Below are positions 7,551-17,628 of a stretch of 64,000 nucleotides of DNA, piece by piece. The translations under genes were made by a program, and so were the position numbers. The stretch spans positions 1-64,000 of the forward strand of contig CALDWW010000044.1 in assembly GCA_937924335.1 (NCBI GenBank), in the 5' to 3' direction. The notes beneath the pieces were generated by a model. The model did not search any database. It saw nothing but the letters and a program-made list of their open reading frames with translations, and was not told the DNA's origin. Within the stretch, counting starts at the first letter, position 1. Each line of letters starts with the position of its first letter. The stretch is from an uncultured Gammaproteobacteria bacterium (GTDB lineage: Bacteria > Pseudomonadota > Gammaproteobacteria > Steroidobacterales > XN24).

Positions 7551-8939
7551 GTGACAGCTTCGACGCTTCTGTTGTTTGTCGCCTTGCTTAGCGCGGCTGG
7601 GTTTCTACTTGGGCGCAAGCGAGCTCTTGGTATCGCTGACGCCCACGGCGGCGTGCGCTCGCTACACTCTTTGCCCGGTCACTATGGTCTGTACACTGCC
7701 ATCTGGGTAGCGATCCCTGCGCTGATACTGCTGTTCGTCTGGCAGTCCCTGGAACCAGCGATCTTGTCTGAACTCGTGTCCCGGGAACTCACGGCCGAGA
7801 TGCAGGAGCTGCCGCCGGAACGTGTCGGCTTGATCATGAACGACGTCAAGAACCTGGTGGCCGGCAACATCGTCAGTGGTGCCGTATCGCCGGAGATCAG
7901 CGAAGCCGCTGATCAATGGCTCTCCCTCGAGAACACATTCCGCTGGATAAGGACCCTGCTCATCGCCGGATTAACCGGTCTGGGATTCCTGTTTGCGTGG
8001 AGGCTGATTCACCCGGATCTGCGTGCCCGCAACCGGGTTGAACGGGTGGTGAGAGGGGTTCTCATCGCTTGCTCCACGATCGCCATTTTCACGACTGTCG
8101 GCATCGTTCTGTCTGTGCTTTTCGAGTCGATCCGGTTCTTCCAGTACGTGCCAGTGACGGAGTTCCTTTTTGGTCTCGAGTGGAGCCCTCAGACAGCCAT
8201 CAGGGAGGACCAGGTGGGCGGATCCGGTGCGTTCGGTGCAGTGCCACTATTCGCGGGTACTCTCCTGATCGCAGGCATCGCAATGCTGGTCGCGGCGCCA
8301 ATCGGCCTGATGACGGCTATCTTTCTTTCCGAGTATGCCCCGCGCGCCGTCAGAAGCGTCGCCAAACCGCTGCTCGAGATCCTCGCGGGAATCCCCACCG
8401 TAGTCTACGGGTTCTTCGCGGCTCTCGTGGTTGCACCGGAGATCAGGGGGTTCGGTGAGTCCCTTGGAATGAGTGTCGCTTCGGAGAGTGCGTTAGCCGC
8501 CGGACTGGTGATGGGGGTCATGATCATCCCGTTCGTGTCTTCTCTGTCTGATGACGTGATCAACGCCGTCCCTCAGGCGATGCGAGACGGAGCATATGCG
8601 CTCGGAGCGACGAAGTCGGAGACCACCCGCCAGGTGATTTTCCCGGCCGCGTTGCCCGGGATCGTCGGTGGCCTGCTGCTCGCCGTCTCGCGGGCCATCG
8701 GTGAGACCATGATCGTTGTTATGGCCGCGGGTTTATCTGCCAACCTGACCGCCAATCCGCTCCAGGCAGTGACGACGGTGACGGTGCAGATTGTCACGCT
8801 GCTGGTTGGAGACCAGGAATTCGACAGTCCCAAGACGCTCGCCGCCTTCGCATTGGGACTGGTCCTCTTCATAGTAACGCTCATCCTGAACGTGATAGCA
8901 CTCACTGTAGTAAGGAAGTACCGTGAGCAATACGAATAG
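7551..8939 (+). CDS. pstC: Phosphate ABC transporter permease PstC, long form
   Basis: 462 residues from a GTG with AAGGGGGG upstream; E. coli PstC is near 319. The extra length is N-terminal: two hydrophobic segments (about 3-20 and 42-64), a polar periplasmic-looking stretch to about 125, and one more membrane segment, before the usual permease core. The core has the ABC permease signature near 375-400 (GAYALGATKSETTRQVIFPAALPGIVGG without listing further). It pairs with PstA to form the inner-membrane channel. The last 17 bases overlap pstA. Confidence 0.92.
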   Translation: MTASTLLLFVALLSAAGFLLGRKRALGIADAHGGVRSLHSLPGHYGLYTAIWVAIPALILLFVWQSLEPAILSELVSRELTAEMQELPPERVGLIMNDVKNLVAGNIVSGAVSPEISEAADQWLSLENTFRWIRTLLIAGLTGLGFLFAWRLIHPDLRARNRVERVVRGVLIACSTIAIFTTVGIVLSVLFESIRFFQYVPVTEFLFGLEWSPQTAIREDQVGGSGAFGAVPLFAGTLLIAGIAMLVAAPIGLMTAIFLSEYAPRAVRSVAKPLLEILAGIPTVVYGFFAALVVAPEIRGFGESLGMSVASESALAAGLVMGVMIIPFVSSLSDDVINAVPQAMRDGAYALGATKSETTRQVIFPAALPGIVGGLLLAVSRAIGETMIVVMAAGLSANLTANPLQAVTTVTVQIVTLLVGDQEFDSPKTLAAFALGLVLFIVTLILNVIALTVVRKYREQYE

Positions 8940-10251
8940 TACTGGCAGAGATGCCGGGACCGGCCTGAAGGCAACAAACCGGTCCATGGACAGGGTCCAG
9001 GCGAGTCTGCGGAGACGTTATCGGGCCGAGAAGCGTTTCCGGGCCTACGGGCTGATCTCGGTGGTCGTCGGAATCCTGTTCCTGTTTGTGCTGATGGCCA
9101 GTATCCTGGCTAAAGGTTACCCGGCTTTCCGCCAGACATTTGTCACCCTCGACGTCTATCTCGATTCGGCCGTGATCGATCCGGAGGGCAGCAGGGATCC
9201 CGCGGTTCTTCGTCTCGCTGATTACAAACGACTCATCCGGAACTCACTTCAAGAGATCTTCCCGGACGCATCGGGGCGATCCGAAAGGCGCAAACTCGTC
9301 GCCCTCATCAGCAACGGTGCGCCATTTCAGATCCAGGGCCTGGTGATGGATGAGCCCTCGCTGGTTGGCCAGACATTGACGCTGGAGTTCCCGGCCAGCG
9401 CGGATTTGGACATGCTGATGAAGGGGCACATTGATCGCTCACTCCCGGAGGCAGAACGACGGTTATCCGACGCTCAGATTGGCTGGGTGGACAAGTTGGT
9501 GGAGCAGGGGAGAGTCCACAAACGCTGGAACAAGGCGCTGTTGTCGAATGGCGATTCCCGGGATCCCGAAATGGCTGGAATTTGGGGGGCGGTCAAGGGT
9601 TCCTTCTACATGCTTGTCGTTACCCTGGTTCTGTCGTTTCCGATCGGCGTGGCAGCGGCTGTTTACCTGGAGGAATTTGCGCCCAGGAATCGATGGACCG
9701 ACCTGATCGAGATCAACATCAACAATCTCGCTGCCGTACCGTCAATCGTTTTTGGCCTTCTCGGGCTCGCCGTGTTTCTGAATTTCTTCGGGATGCCGAG
9801 ATCAGCCCCGTTAGTCGGCGGATTGGTCCTTACCGTCATGACTTTGCCGACCGTTATCATCAGTAGCCGTGCAGCATTGACCTCAGTGCCACCGTCGATC
9901 CGTGAGGCCGCGCTCGGCATGGGGGCGTCGAAGATGCAGGCCACGTTTCACCATGTGGTACCGCTGGCTGTCCCCGGGATGCTGACCGGAACCATCATCG
10001 GCATGGCGCGCGCTCTCGGGGAGAGCGCGCCTTTGTTGATGATAGGCATGGTCGCGTTCATCGTGGATGTGCCGCAGGGGTTTACGGATCCGGCGACGGC
10101 TCTGCCCGTGCAGATCTATCTCTGGGCAGATGCCCCGGAAAGGGCATTCGTCGAACGGACGTCTGCGGCGATTCTGGTGCTGCTCGCTTTCCTGATCGCC
10201 ATGAATTCGTTGGCTATCTTTCTGCGTCGTCGTTTCGAGAGGCGTTGGTAA
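8923..10251 (+). CDS. pstA: Phosphate ABC transporter permease PstA with DUF3333-type N-terminus
   Basis: 442 residues against about 296 in E. coli. After a basic N-terminus (RRRYRAEKRFRAYG) and one membrane segment (about 45-65) comes a polar domain to about 215 resembling DUF3333, found on long PstA proteins. The permease core then follows with the EAA-like loop IREAALGMGASKMQATFHHV near residue 327. It forms the channel with PstC. Long PstC and PstA occurring together suggests that their added periplasmic parts work as a unit, which is inference. Confidence 0.92.
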   Translation: MSNTNSTGRDAGTGLKATNRSMDRVQASLRRRYRAEKRFRAYGLISVVVGILFLFVLMASILAKGYPAFRQTFVTLDVYLDSAVIDPEGSRDPAVLRLADYKRLIRNSLQEIFPDASGRSERRKLVALISNGAPFQIQGLVMDEPSLVGQTLTLEFPASADLDMLMKGHIDRSLPEAERRLSDAQIGWVDKLVEQGRVHKRWNKALLSNGDSRDPEMAGIWGAVKGSFYMLVVTLVLSFPIGVAAAVYLEEFAPRNRWTDLIEININNLAAVPSIVFGLLGLAVFLNFFGMPRSAPLVGGLVLTVMTLPTVIISSRAALTSVPPSIREAALGMGASKMQATFHHVVPLAVPGMLTGTIIGMARALGESAPLLMIGMVAFIVDVPQGFTDPATALPVQIYLWADAPERAFVERTSAAILVLLAFLIAMNSLAIFLRRRFERRW

Positions 10252-10284
10252 TTGGATGACGTTAACATTGGTGGGTATCAGTTC

Positions 10285-11187
10285 ATGGAAGCCACGACGA
10301 TGAGCCGAGATCGGGAGACACGATCCGAGCAGGGGACGCAAGCGCTGTCGCGAAATTCAGCGGCGTCACTGTTCGGCAGCGAACGCGGTTCCGACGTGCC
10401 CGACAATACGGTGGGCGTGATCACGCATGATGACCCGATCTTCGCCTGCCGGTCCGTGGACGTTTTCTACGCGGACAAGCAGGCGATATTTGGTGTCGAT
10501 CTGGATATCGGTCGTAATCAGGTGATCTCGATGATCGGACCGTCCGGTTGCGGCAAGTCGACGTTCCTGCGTTGCCTCAACCGGATGAATGACACCATCG
10601 ATATCGCCCGGGTTACCGGGCGCATCGAGTTGGATGGACAGGATATCCTCGATTCGAAGATCGATGTTGTGCCTCTCCGTGCGCGAGTGGGCATGGTCTT
10701 CCAGAAACCCAATCCGTTTCCGAAGTCCATCTACGAAAACGTAGCTTATGGTCCGCGAATCCACGGCCTCGCACGAGACAGAGTAGAACTCGACGAGATC
10801 GTGCAAACCAGCCTCGAGCGGGCCGGCCTCCTGAAGGAGGTCAAGGATCGCATGGATCAGCCGGGTACCGGATTGTCGGGGGGGCAGCAGCAGCGCCTCT
10901 GTATCGCCAGGGCGATTGCGGTTTCTCCGGAAGTGATCCTGATGGATGAGCCATGTTCGGCGCTCGACCCGATTGCCACGGCGCGGATCGAGGATCTTAT
11001 CGACGAGCTCAAGGAGAATTACACGATCTGTATCGTCACGCACTCGATGCAACAGGCAGCACGAGTGTCGCAACGGACAGCATACTTCCACCTGGGCTAC
11101 CTCGTAGAGGTGGACGAAACAGACAAGATCTTTACGAATCCGAGTCACAAGTTGACAGAAGACTACATCACGGGACGATTCGGCTGA
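10285..11187 (+). CDS. pstB: Phosphate ABC transporter ATPase PstB
   Basis: 300 residues from ATG 10285, with GGTGGG about 8 bases upstream. The frame is open back to a TTG at 10252 and a further ATG lies at 10300, so the first residues are uncertain. Walker A is GPSGCGKST, the signature is LSGGQQQR, Walker B is VILMDEP and the H-loop is [10 protein letters not shown] poorly conserved leader of about 55 residues precedes the ABC domain. It powers PstCA and takes part in signalling to PhoR with PhoU. Confidence 0.94.
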   Translation: MEATTMSRDRETRSEQGTQALSRNSAASLFGSERGSDVPDNTVGVITHDDPIFACRSVDVFYADKQAIFGVDLDIGRNQVISMIGPSGCGKSTFLRCLNRMNDTIDIARVTGRIELDGQDILDSKIDVVPLRARVGMVFQKPNPFPKSIYENVAYGPRIHGLARDRVELDEIVQTSLERAGLLKEVKDRMDQPGTGLSGGQQQRLCIARAIAVSPEVILMDEPCSALDPIATARIEDLIDELKENYTICIVTHSMQQAARVSQRTAYFHLGYLVEVDETDKIFTNPSHKLTEDYITGRFG

Positions 11188-11217
11188 TTCATCGCTGGTC
11201 GTACCGGGGAGCCTGAT

Positions 11218-11940
11218 GTGACAGACCAGAAGTCAGAGTTTACGGAAGGACACATCGTCCGATCCTATGACGCTGAATTGGACCGACTGCGCACTCTCTT
11301 GCTCGAGATGGGCGGCTTGGTGGTTGATCAGATCGGGCAGGCCGTGAATGCCCTCACGGAGAAAGACCGCGAGAGGAGTGAGACGGTGGTCCGCCGCGAG
11401 GAGGACGTCAACCGTTACGATATCGAGGCGGAAGAGCTTGTGCTGCACGTTCTCGCCAAGCGCCAGCCGATGGGCATGGATCTGAGAGCGATCATGGCAA
11501 TCACACGTGCGGTGACAGATCTGGAGCGTTGTGGGGACGAAGCCAAGAAGATCGCCAAGATAGCCAGGCGCCGTCTCGAAGACGACCCCACAGTTGTAGA
11601 GGCATTCTCCATTGCTGCAGACAACATGGGGGCCTTGGCGGCAGGCCTGCTGAAGTCAGCAGTGGAAGCATTGGATGAGGCAGATGAGGAGAAGGCGATT
11701 CAGTCTGCTCAGGCAGATGCCCATCTGGACGCGGAGTACAAGCTTGCGTTGCGCAACATACATAGTGCGCTGATCTCGAATCCCTCGCTGATCGAGGTTG
11801 CCACGGACCTGGTCATCGTAACCAAGGCGCTGGAGCGCATCGGCGACCACGCCAAGAACATCGCCAAATATGTGGTATTCATCGTCCAGGGCAAGGACGT
11901 GCGGCATGTGAAGACCAAGGCCCTGGATAAGGAGATCTAG
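11218..11940 (+). CDS. phoU: PhoU-family phosphate signalling protein (second copy)
   Basis: 240 residues from a GTG start, with two PhoU domains carrying VTDLERCGDEAKKI and KALERIGDHAKNI. Both copies end in nearly the same phrase (YVV, then VxGKDxRHV), showing common descent, but the middle parts differ strongly. This copy closes the pst operon, the classical place for phoU. It stops three bases before the convergent dapD, and no terminator hairpin is visible. Confidence 0.92.
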   Translation: MTDQKSEFTEGHIVRSYDAELDRLRTLLLEMGGLVVDQIGQAVNALTEKDRERSETVVRREEDVNRYDIEAEELVLHVLAKRQPMGMDLRAIMAITRAVTDLERCGDEAKKIAKIARRRLEDDPTVVEAFSIAADNMGALAAGLLKSAVEALDEADEEKAIQSAQADAHLDAEYKLALRNIHSALISNPSLIEVATDLVIVTKALERIGDHAKNIAKYVVFIVQGKDVRHVKTKALDKEI

Positions 11941-11943
11941 CGG

Positions 11944-12774
11944 CTAGCGAGCGGACCGAAGCAGTTCGTTGATCCCCACCTTGGCGCGGGTCTTCTCGTC
12001 GACCCGTTTGACGATGACCGCGCAATAGAGGCTGTAGCGTCCGTCATCCGACGGCAGGTTGCCAGGCACGACCACGGCCCCGGCAGGCACTCGACCGAAT
12101 ACGATCTCGTCCTTCTCGCGGTCATAGATGCGCGTGCTCTGGCCGATAAAAACCCCCATCGAGATCACCGCGCCGCGCTCGACGATCACGCCCTCGACGA
12201 TCTCCGAGCGGGCGCCGATAAAACAGCCATCCTCGACAATCGTCGGCGCCGCCTGTAACGGTTCCAGAACACCGCCGATGCCCGCGCCGCCAGAGATGTG
12301 CACGCCGGCGCCGATCTGGGCGCAGGATCCCACGGTGGCCCAGGTGTCGACCATCGTGCCCGGGCCAACCCAGGCGCCGATATTTACATAGCAGGGCATG
12401 AGGACCGCGTCCCGGGCAATGAAGGCGCCACGGCGGACCACAGCGGGTGGCACGATCCTGGCGCCATCACGGACGAAGTCCGTCTCGCTGTAGTCCGTAT
12501 GTTTCAGAGGCACCTTGTCGAAGAACCGGGTGTAGCCGGCGTCGACCGGCTGATTGGGGTGCAGCCGGAAGTACAGCAGGACAGCCTTCTTCAACCACTC
12601 GTTTACCTGCCAGCCGTCAGTAACCGGTTCTGCGACGCGAGCTTCACCCCGGTCCAGCAGGGTGATGCAATGCTCGACAGCGACACGCACGTCGTGGGGT
12701 GCTGAGTCGGGTGACAGTGACGCCCGGTCTTCCCACGCAGCGTCAATGATCGGGTGGAGGTCGGTGTCTTTCAT
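11944..12774 (-). CDS. dapD: 2,3,4,5-tetrahydropyridine-2,6-dicarboxylate N-succinyltransferase
   Basis: 276 residues, the usual DapD length. The C-terminal two thirds are a left-handed beta helix of hexapeptide repeats (for example [20 protein letters not shown] and [15 protein letters not shown]). It transfers succinate from succinyl-CoA to tetrahydrodipicolinate in lysine and diaminopimelate synthesis. The start codon shares one base with the dapC stop (TGATG), so dapC and dapD are coupled and both acts lie on one transcript with glnD upstream. Confidence 0.96.
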   Translation of the reverse strand: MKDTDLHPIIDAAWEDRASLSPDSAPHDVRVAVEHCITLLDRGEARVAEPVTDGWQVNEWLKKAVLLYFRLHPNQPVDAGYTRFFDKVPLKHTDYSETDFVRDGARIVPPAVVRRGAFIARDAVLMPCYVNIGAWVGPGTMVDTWATVGSCAQIGAGVHISGGAGIGGVLEPLQAAPTIVEDGCFIGARSEIVEGVIVERGAVISMGVFIGQSTRIYDREKDEIVFGRVPAGAVVVPGNLPSDDGRYSLYCAVIVKRVDEKTRAKVGINELLRSAR

Positions 12775-13970
12775 CAGAGTTCCTTGCAGAAGTCCCGGAT
12801 GCGCTCAGCCGCCTCGACACACTCATCAGTGGTGGCGACCAGGGAGATCCGGACGCGATTCTTGCCGGGATCGATGCCGGCCACGGACCTGGACAGATAT
12901 CGCCCGGGCAGGACCGTTACATTTCGGCTGGCGAACAAGTCTCTCGCGAACCGCTCGTCGTCCGCAGGGGTGGCTACCCAGAGATAGAAAGCGGCAGCAG
13001 GCCGGGCAACTGGCAACACGTCGCCGAGCAGCGGCAAAACTGCGTCGAACTTCTCCTGATAGAGACCGCGGCTGACGCGGACGTGGGCCTCATCCTGCCA
13101 GGCCGGAATACTGGCGCCCTGGATGGCGAGGGGCACTGCACAGCCGTGATAGGTACGATAGAGTCGAAACCCGGCCATGATCTTTGGATCGCCGGCGACG
13201 AAACCGGATCTTAGTCCGGGCACGCTTGAGCGCTTCGACAGACTATGGAAGACCACGCAGCGTCGCAGGTCATCTCTGCCCATGTCACGGCAGACTTCCA
13301 GCAGACCAACGGGCGCAGATGTCTCGTCCAGGTAGATATCGGAGTAGCATTCGTCCGATGCGATGACGAAGTCGTGCCGGTCGGCCAGCTCGATGGCGTG
13401 GGACAGGAATCCTGCATCCATCACCGCCCCGGTGGGATTGCCGGGGCTGCACAGGAAGAGGACGGCGCAACGATCCCAGGTTGACCCGGGAACCGATTCC
13501 AGGTCCGGCAGGTAGCCGTTCTCTTCCAGCGTTGGAAGATACACCGGTTCTGCTCCTGCGAGCAGCGCGGCGCCCTCGTAAATCTGGTAGAAGGGGTTGG
13601 GCATCAGAACGCACTGGGCAGCGGCGGGATCGACGACTGCCTGGACGAAGGAGAACAGACCTTCGCGCGTTCCGTTCACTGGCAATACCATCGTTGCCGG
13701 GTCGATGGCCGACTGGGGCAGGGCAAATCTTTGTGACAACCAGTTCGCGATCGCCACCCGCAGTTCTTCCAGACCGAGAGCCACGGGATAAGTGCCGAGT
13801 GTGTCCAGCGCGTGGCGGAGTGCATCACCGACGAACACGGGCGGGGCGTGCCTCGGTTCGCCGATCGACAGGGGTATATGGGTGAGTTCCGATGGCGGCT
13901 GCAGGCCTGCCTTGAGCGCCGTCAGGCGCTCGAATGGGTACGGATGTAGTCGCTGTAGCAGCGGATTCAC
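12774..13970 (-). CDS. dapC: Succinyldiaminopimelate transaminase DapC
   Basis: 398 residues from the GTG at 13970, chosen because CGGAGG lies just upstream and the protein then begins [16 protein letters not shown] as in DapC; the open frame goes further upstream without support. It is a fold-type I PLP aminotransferase: [15 protein letters not shown] carries the PLP lysine, and [12 protein letters not shown] and [10 protein letters not shown] hold other cofactor residues. It transaminates N-succinyl-2-amino-6-ketopimelate with glutamate. Placement between glnD and dapD, as in Pseudomonas-like genomes, supports DapC over ArgD or AlaC. Confidence 0.9.
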   Translation of the reverse strand: MNPLLQRLHPYPFERLTALKAGLQPPSELTHIPLSIGEPRHAPPVFVGDALRHALDTLGTYPVALGLEELRVAIANWLSQRFALPQSAIDPATMVLPVNGTREGLFSFVQAVVDPAAAQCVLMPNPFYQIYEGAALLAGAEPVYLPTLEENGYLPDLESVPGSTWDRCAVLFLCSPGNPTGAVMDAGFLSHAIELADRHDFVIASDECYSDIYLDETSAPVGLLEVCRDMGRDDLRRCVVFHSLSKRSSVPGLRSGFVAGDPKIMAGFRLYRTYHGCAVPLAIQGASIPAWQDEAHVRVSRGLYQEKFDAVLPLLGDVLPVARPAAAFYLWVATPADDERFARDLFASRNVTVLPGRYLSRSVAGIDPGKNRVRISLVATTDECVEAAERIRDFCKEL

Positions 13971-13989
13971 GATCTGGGACCTCCGATAT

Positions 13990-16635
13990 TCAGCGTGGAC
14001 TGTCCAGCGCCGAATGCAGATGCTCGCGCAGTCTATCGCACGTCTCTTCGTCCAGCGGCTGCTCATGTACGTCGCTGATACAGAACACGTCCTCAGCGCG
14101 CTCGCCGATGGTCATGATCCTGGCCGTATGGACTTCTAGGTCGGCGTCCAGCAATACCTTGCCGACCTCCGACAAGAGGCCGGGTCTGTCGCCGGCGATC
14201 AACTCCATCAACGTCCGACCGCGGGCGTCCTTGCTGAAGGTGATCCGGGTCGGCGTAGAGAACATCCTGACCTGTCTGGGCGCCTGCCGGGTCACGGCAA
14301 GCGTGGCTCCTGCCGGAGCCAGCACCGTCTTCATGATCGCCCGCTCAATCTGTTTCATCCGGTCCTGATCGTCGATCGGCGTGCCGTCGTTCTCGAGGAC
14401 CAGGTAGGTATCGAGACTGTGTCCGTCCGTCGTTGGAGTCACGCCTGCGTCAACGATGGTCAGCCCTAGCTCGTCGAGGACGGCGGTGACACCGGCGAAG
14501 TTCCGCTGGGAGTAGATTGTGTATACGAGTACCGCAGTGCCACCACGCGCTGTCTCCTGCTTGACGGCGACCGTGACCGGCGCGCTGGCGCCGCCATGCT
14601 TCACCAGTTGCTCCGTGTGCCAGGAGATCTCCTCGGGCGTATGTCTCAGGAAGTACTCTTCGGTCAGGTGCTGCCAGGTCTGGGCCACCTTGCGTTTGCG
14701 GATCCGGCGCGCGCGCAGGAGCCGGAGTGCAGCTTCTCGCGTCTCAGCGATCAGTTCCTCCTTGTCGATCGGGTTCTCCAGGCCGCGTCGCAATGCCCGC
14801 TTCGTCGACTCATAGAATTCCGCGAACAGGGACGCCTTCCACGAGTTCCAGAGTTTCGGATTCGTGGCGCGCACGTCAGCTACCGTCAATACGTATAGGT
14901 AGTCCAGGTGATTTTGGTCTCCCACAGTGCCGGCGAACTCGCTGACCACACCAGGATCATTTATGTCTTTCTTCTGTGCCGTAATGGACAAGATCAGATG
15001 ATTGCGTACCAGCCAGGCGACGAGTCGCGCGTCGTAGCGAGACAGTCCTTGTTCGAGACAGAAGGCTTCAGCGTCGACTGCCCCAAGCTCAGAGTGATCG
15101 CCGCCACGGCCTTTGGCGATGTCGTGAAACAGCCCGGCGAGGTAGACCAGTTCCGGCTTGGGCAGCGACTGCATGATCTGGCTCAGGGCCGGGAGTTCAT
15201 GGTCGAAGCGAGCGAGGGCGAGGCGCCGCAGGTTGCTGACCACGAACAGGGTATGGGCGTCGACCGTGTATGCGTGGAAGAGGTCGTACTGCATGCGCCC
15301 GACGACGCGGCCGAATGCGGGGATGTAGCGGCCCAGGATACCGTAGCGATTCATACGGCGGAGTTCGTGAGTGACGCCTGCCGGGGCGCCGATGATGTCC
15401 AGGAAGAGCCTATGGTGGCGCGGGTTCTGTCGGAATTCTTCATCGATAGAGTGGCGGCCCTTGCGGACCAGCCTGATGGTTGCGGCACTGACACCCCGAA
15501 GTTCCGGGCTCTCCTGGAGGATCTTGAAGATCTCCAGTAGCGCTGATGGGTTGCGTTCGAAGACGTCAGGGTGGGTGGCTTCGAGGAATCCGTTACGTAC
15601 CTGGAAGCGTACGTTGATCGGTTCGGGCGTGGCCTGCGGGTCTAGCAGGATCGCTTCCTGGAACAGTTGCAGCAGCATCTCATTGAGACGACTGAGTTCC
15701 ATTACCGTGCGGTAATACTTCTGCATGAACTGCTCTACGGCCAACGTGTAGGTCGCGTCCTCGTAGCCGATCATGCGGGCAATGGTGATCTGATGATCGA
15801 ACAGCAGCCGGTCTTCCCGGCGGCCTGTGATTGAGTGCAGCGCCCAGCGGATCCGCCACAGAAACGACTGGCCTGCCAGAAGCTTCCGGTACTCGTAGTC
15901 AGTGAGGAATCCTTGCTGGGCAAGCTGATGAAAGTTCTCGGCGCCGAAATGACGCTTGGCCACCCAGCCCACCATCTGGATGTCGCGCAGCCCGCCAGGA
16001 CTGCCCTTGACGTTGGGTTCCAGGTTGTAAGCCGTGTCGTGATAACGGTGATGACGTTCCGCCTGCTCCTTGAGTTTGGCTTCGAAGAAGTCACGGGTAT
16101 TCCAGATCCGATCGGGCCCCACTGCTCCCCTCATCGTCTCGAATAGCGCCTCAGGACCGGCAAGCAAGCGTGCTTCCATAAGCGTCGTGGCGACCGTGAT
16201 ATCCGAGCTCCCCTGAGCCCGGCAGTCATCGACACTGCGAACGCTGTGACCCACCTCGAGCCCGATGTCCCACAGGAAGGTCAGGAAGCCCTCTATGGCT
16301 TCCTGCCAGCCTGCGCCGGCAGACTCCGGGAGCAGCACCATGATGTCGATATCCGAGCAGGGATGAAGCTCGCCGCGGCCGTAGCCGCCTACTGCGACCA
16401 GAGCCAGAGTGCTTGAGTGTTGACGTGCATGGACTTGCCAGGCGCGCAGCAGTACGTTGTCGACCAGCCGGGCGCGATCGCGGACGAGGTGTTCCACAGG
16501 CTCTTCGCTGTCGAAACGCTGTGATAAGGCGGCAGCACCATCGTCGAGCGCCTTGCGAAAGGCGGGTATCGAGGCGCCGACATCCGCAAGCTCATCCGGT
16601 GGCGGCAGAGGCTCGGTTGGCTGAAGGGTTTCCAC
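13990..16635 (-). CDS. glnD: Bifunctional uridylyltransferase/uridylyl-removing enzyme GlnD
   Basis: 881 residues, full length. The nucleotidyltransferase domain shows GGYGRGELHPCSDIDIMVLL (about residues 83-102), the HD domain shows GLFHDIAKGRGGDHSELG (about 500-517), and two ACT domains close the protein. GlnD senses glutamine and adds or removes UMP on PII proteins, setting nitrogen assimilation. It lies seven bases past the map stop and 19 bases before the dapC start. The glnD-dapD-map grouping is conserved in gammaproteobacteria. Confidence 0.95.
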   Translation of the reverse strand: METLQPTEPLPPPDELADVGASIPAFRKALDDGAAALSQRFDSEEPVEHLVRDRARLVDNVLLRAWQVHARQHSSTLALVAVGGYGRGELHPCSDIDIMVLLPESAGAGWQEAIEGFLTFLWDIGLEVGHSVRSVDDCRAQGSSDITVATTLMEARLLAGPEALFETMRGAVGPDRIWNTRDFFEAKLKEQAERHHRYHDTAYNLEPNVKGSPGGLRDIQMVGWVAKRHFGAENFHQLAQQGFLTDYEYRKLLAGQSFLWRIRWALHSITGRREDRLLFDHQITIARMIGYEDATYTLAVEQFMQKYYRTVMELSRLNEMLLQLFQEAILLDPQATPEPINVRFQVRNGFLEATHPDVFERNPSALLEIFKILQESPELRGVSAATIRLVRKGRHSIDEEFRQNPRHHRLFLDIIGAPAGVTHELRRMNRYGILGRYIPAFGRVVGRMQYDLFHAYTVDAHTLFVVSNLRRLALARFDHELPALSQIMQSLPKPELVYLAGLFHDIAKGRGGDHSELGAVDAEAFCLEQGLSRYDARLVAWLVRNHLILSITAQKKDINDPGVVSEFAGTVGDQNHLDYLYVLTVADVRATNPKLWNSWKASLFAEFYESTKRALRRGLENPIDKEELIAETREAALRLLRARRIRKRKVAQTWQHLTEEYFLRHTPEEISWHTEQLVKHGGASAPVTVAVKQETARGGTAVLVYTIYSQRNFAGVTAVLDELGLTIVDAGVTPTTDGHSLDTYLVLENDGTPIDDQDRMKQIERAIMKTVLAPAGATLAVTRQAPRQVRMFSTPTRITFSKDARGRTLMELIAGDRPGLLSEVGKVLLDADLEVHTARIMTIGERAEDVFCISDVHEQPLDEETCDRLREHLHSALDSPR

Positions 16636-16642
16636 TGGGTTG

Positions 16643-17410
16643 TCAGATGTCTCCGGACGCGCCGAGAGTCAGCACTTCATAGCCGTCCTCGGTCACCAGC
16701 ACAGTATGCTCCCATTGCGCCGACAGGGAGTGGTCCTTGGTGATGACTGTCCAGCCGTCGGGCAGGAGCTTCACGTTACGGCGACCCGCATTCACCATCG
16801 GTTCGATAGTGAATGTCATGCCGGACTGCAGCTCCATGCCGGTCCCTGGCCGGCCGTAGTGCAGGACCTGAGGATCCTCGTGGAACTCACGTCCGATGCC
16901 GTGGCCGCAGTACTCGCGCACGACTGCGCATCGATGTGATTCGACATGTTGCTGGATCGCATGGCCAATATCGCCGAGCCGGACGCCTGGCGCGACCATT
17001 TCGATGCCGATCTTCATGGCCCCGTGAGAGACCCTGGCGACGCGTTGCCCTGCCACCGTTGGTTTGCCCACAAAGAACATCCGGCTGGTGTCGCCGTGGA
17101 ACCCATCCTTTATCACCGTGATGTCGATGTTGAGGAAGTCGCCGTTCTTGAGAACCCGGTCTCCAGGAATGCCGTGGCAGACGACATGGTTAACAGAAGT
17201 ACAGATGCTTTTCGGAAAGCCACGGTAGTCTAGCGGCGCCGGAATCGCGTGCTGATGGTTGACGATGTAGTCATGACAGATCGAATTCAATTCGTCCGTG
17301 GAAGTGCCGGGCAGCACGTGCTCGCCGATCATGTCGAGCACCTCCGCCGCCATCCTGCCTGACCTGCGCATGCAGTCCTGTTCTTCTTTGTTCTTGAACG
17401 TGACGGTCAT
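16643..17410 (-). CDS. map: Type I methionine aminopeptidase
   Basis: 255 residues from the ATG at 17410 (MTVTFKNKEEQDCMRRSG); the frame extends upstream to 17458 but those residues are not family-like. Metal ligands appear in DITVIKDGFHGDTSRMF, GHGIGREFHEDPQ, TIEPMVNAG and WEHTVLV. It removes the initiator Met from nascent proteins. It is divergent from rpsB with 218 bases between the starts, the same arrangement as in E. coli. Confidence 0.95.
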   Translation of the reverse strand: MTVTFKNKEEQDCMRRSGRMAAEVLDMIGEHVLPGTSTDELNSICHDYIVNHQHAIPAPLDYRGFPKSICTSVNHVVCHGIPGDRVLKNGDFLNIDITVIKDGFHGDTSRMFFVGKPTVAGQRVARVSHGAMKIGIEMVAPGVRLGDIGHAIQQHVESHRCAVVREYCGHGIGREFHEDPQVLHYGRPGTGMELQSGMTFTIEPMVNAGRRNVKLLPDGWTVITKDHSLSAQWEHTVLVTEDGYEVLTLGASGDI

Positions 17411-17485
17411 CTGTCCACCGCTGACGGACCGCATCCGCGAGGACGCCGTTGTCCGCAATTACTTGATTTATAAAGTCAGGGGAGA

Positions 17486-17514
17486 TTGTCCCGAGAAGGT
17501 CATTATGGTATAAA
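17486..17514 (+). promoter_or_regulatory. Predicted sigma-70 promoter of rpsB
   Basis: TTGTCC (17486-17491) and TATAAA (17509-17514) are separated by 17 bases. Transcription would begin near 17521, giving a leader of about 108 bases before the rpsB start. The position fits the well expressed rpsB-tsf operon. Confidence 0.55.
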
Positions 17515-17542
17515 GGTCGCTTCTTTTTCGCAATAAACCACA

Positions 17543-17622
17543 CATGCACCGTCACGTTCGGACGGGTGCCCCGGTCTAAGCCGGGGTCTCCGATCGGGGT
17601 GCATGGAGGCTCAACCCGAGGT
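17543..17622 (+). promoter_or_regulatory. Structured rpsB leader, probable S2 autoregulatory RNA
   Basis: CATGCACC (17543-17550) pairs with GGTGCATG (17598-17605), enclosing two hairpins: CGTC/GACG at 17550-17564 and CCCCGG/CCGGGG at 17569-17586 with a six-base loop. The ribosome binding site GAGGT (17618-17622) follows the outer stem. E. coli rpsB has a leader at which free S2 represses translation; the three-way shape here is consistent with a counterpart. An alternative pairing of GCACCGTC with GACGGGTGC could act as a switch. Function is inferred. Confidence 0.55.
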
Positions 17623-17628
17623 AAAAAC

